DNA of 41,448 nucleotides from Caldifarciminota bacterium (GTDB lineage Bacteria > Hydrothermota > Tepidihabitantia > SM23-42), in the NCBI GenBank assembly GCA_020343595.1, contig CP070802.1, positions 793,036 to 834,483 on the forward strand, given 5' to 3'. A program made the translations under genes and the position numbers. The notes under the pieces are model-generated. The model saw only the letters and a list, made by a program, of their open reading frames with translations, was not told the DNA's origin and did not search any database. Within the stretch, counting starts at the first letter, position 1. The number at the start of each line of letters is the position of its first letter. Positions 40,761 through 41,448 of this stretch are shown here, piece by piece.

Positions 40761-41448
40761 ATGAGCATCATCAAGATGAACAGTGAACAAAAACTAATAG
40801 GCGGTGAAATAAGGAAATTTACTACTGCCGAACTAGACCCGATTGCCACAGATATCGAAAAGAACTGTCTTGTTCCACCTGAGATAATCAAGAAACTCTC
40901 GCAGATGGGTCTTTTTGGTTTTGCCGTACCTGAGGAATATGGTGGTCCGGGGTTGAATATGACAACCCTGTGCGTTGCACTCGAGGAACTGTCCAAATCA
41001 TCTGCATCTCTCGCGCTAATGGTTGCCGTGAATAACAGTCTTGTTGCCGGCTCAATTGCTGAATTCGGTTCACCGCAGATCAAGGAGAAATACCTGAGAC
41101 TCATATCAAACGGCAGTATTGGCGGGTTTGTGCAGTTTGTTCAGATTGAGATTGCAGGGCATAAGTTCATAGTTAAAGACGAGAACGGAGCAACATTCAT
41201 GTCCGGCAAGAGCGATATTGTCTATAACAGCATTCCGGCGGAGTTTTTTGTCATACCAGTTGCGCACGGAAAGGGGATGACTTTCTGCATTGTCGACAAG
41301 AGTGATTCTTCTCTCAAAACATACCCCGTACGAACGATGGGCATGTGCGCAGCAGGCATTACCGGTTTGGCATCAGAGCACACGAAATTGGTGAAAGAAG
41401 ACATAACGGCCGAAGAGATGGAGGGCATGAATGCACTGCATTCGCTCA
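40761..41448 (+). CDS. Acyl-CoA dehydrogenase family protein, N-terminal part (runs off the window)
   Basis: 229 codons visible, open to the window end. N-terminal helical domain matches the family: FAVPEEYGGPGLNMTTLCVALEELSK and SLVAGSIAEFGSPQIKEKYL. In normal members the next part reads roughly FALTEPxAGSD, which contacts FAD. Here GSIGGFVQF is followed directly by VQIEIAGHKFIVKDENG, so that motif is missing and about ten residues are lost without a frameshift. The SGKSDIVYNSIPAEFFVIPV segment stands for the usual NGxKxxITN strand. The catalytic base region lies beyond the window. It could be a divergent or non-catalytic member. ATG 40761 has GGGGAGG seven bases upstream. Confidence 0.85.
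   Translation, partial: MSIIKMNSEQKLIGGEIRKFTTAELDPIATDIEKNCLVPPEIIKKLSQMGLFGFAVPEEYGGPGLNMTTLCVALEELSKSSASLALMVAVNNSLVAGSIAEFGSPQIKEKYLRLISNGSIGGFVQFVQIEIAGHKFIVKDENGATFMSGKSDIVYNSIPAEFFVIPVAHGKGMTFCIVDKSDSSLKTYPVRTMGMCAAGITGLASEHTKLVKEDITAEEMEGMNALHSL

Overview
This window is chromosomal DNA of a bacterium with a two-membrane envelope. Supporting genes include lipoproteins with lipobox signals, an FtsEX-EnvC module, a TonB C-terminal-domain protein, an LpoA-like lipoprotein, and a gingipain-family C25 protease with a type IX (Por) style sorting tail. The mix (DUF2723 glycosyltransferase, C25/PorU-like protease, SecA with an extra cysteine cluster, many repeat-filled intergenic gaps) suggests an uncultivated lineage near the Fibrobacterota/Bacteroidota side, for example candidate phylum WOR-3. 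That placement is an inference. No phage, transposase or CRISPR is present.

Layout. 1-2570: a small unknown gene, tRNA-Thr(CGU), a long repeat-rich non-coding stretch, a candidate small RNA with its own promoter and terminator, and a NYN nuclease gene. 2573-7782: secA, overlapped by an atypical PLP enzyme of the oxoamine-synthase fold, then trmI. 8003-10619 (minus): ftsE-ftsX-envC-like. Divergent from it, 10843-15194: smpB, a cell-wall amidase, murI, rph, rluD, followed by rqcH. So the septal amidase activator and a matching amidase lie back to back. 17087-18053: two small membrane proteins. 18060-21242 (minus): carbamate kinase, then DUF1844 and DUF2723 genes. 21507-24488: LpoA-like lipoprotein, a small membrane protein, queG. 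24794-31907: envelope cluster of a SecD-P1-like protein, a CESA/CSLA-type glycosyltransferase, a Trm112-like zinc ribbon, the C25 protease and a tandem-ACT protein. 32207-37396 (minus): hisC-ptb-mfd and a small membrane protein. 37500-40421: TonB-domain lipoprotein, receiver-PAS protein, Gfo/Idh/MocA oxidoreductase. 40761-end: the 5' part of an acyl-CoA dehydrogenase behind a long structured leader.

Two genome-wide patterns stand out. First, promoters are close to consensus (TTGACA, 16-17 bp, TATAAT) and in about eight cases the -10 box ends only 5-12 bases before the start codon with no Shine-Dalgarno sequence, which predicts leaderless or nearly leaderless mRNAs. The tRNA promoter likewise predicts initiation at the first tRNA base. 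Genes with longer leaders do have Shine-Dalgarno sequences. Second, almost every larger intergenic gap is built from shared repeat modules, including degenerate tandem arrays with a 9-bp unit TAACGANAT.
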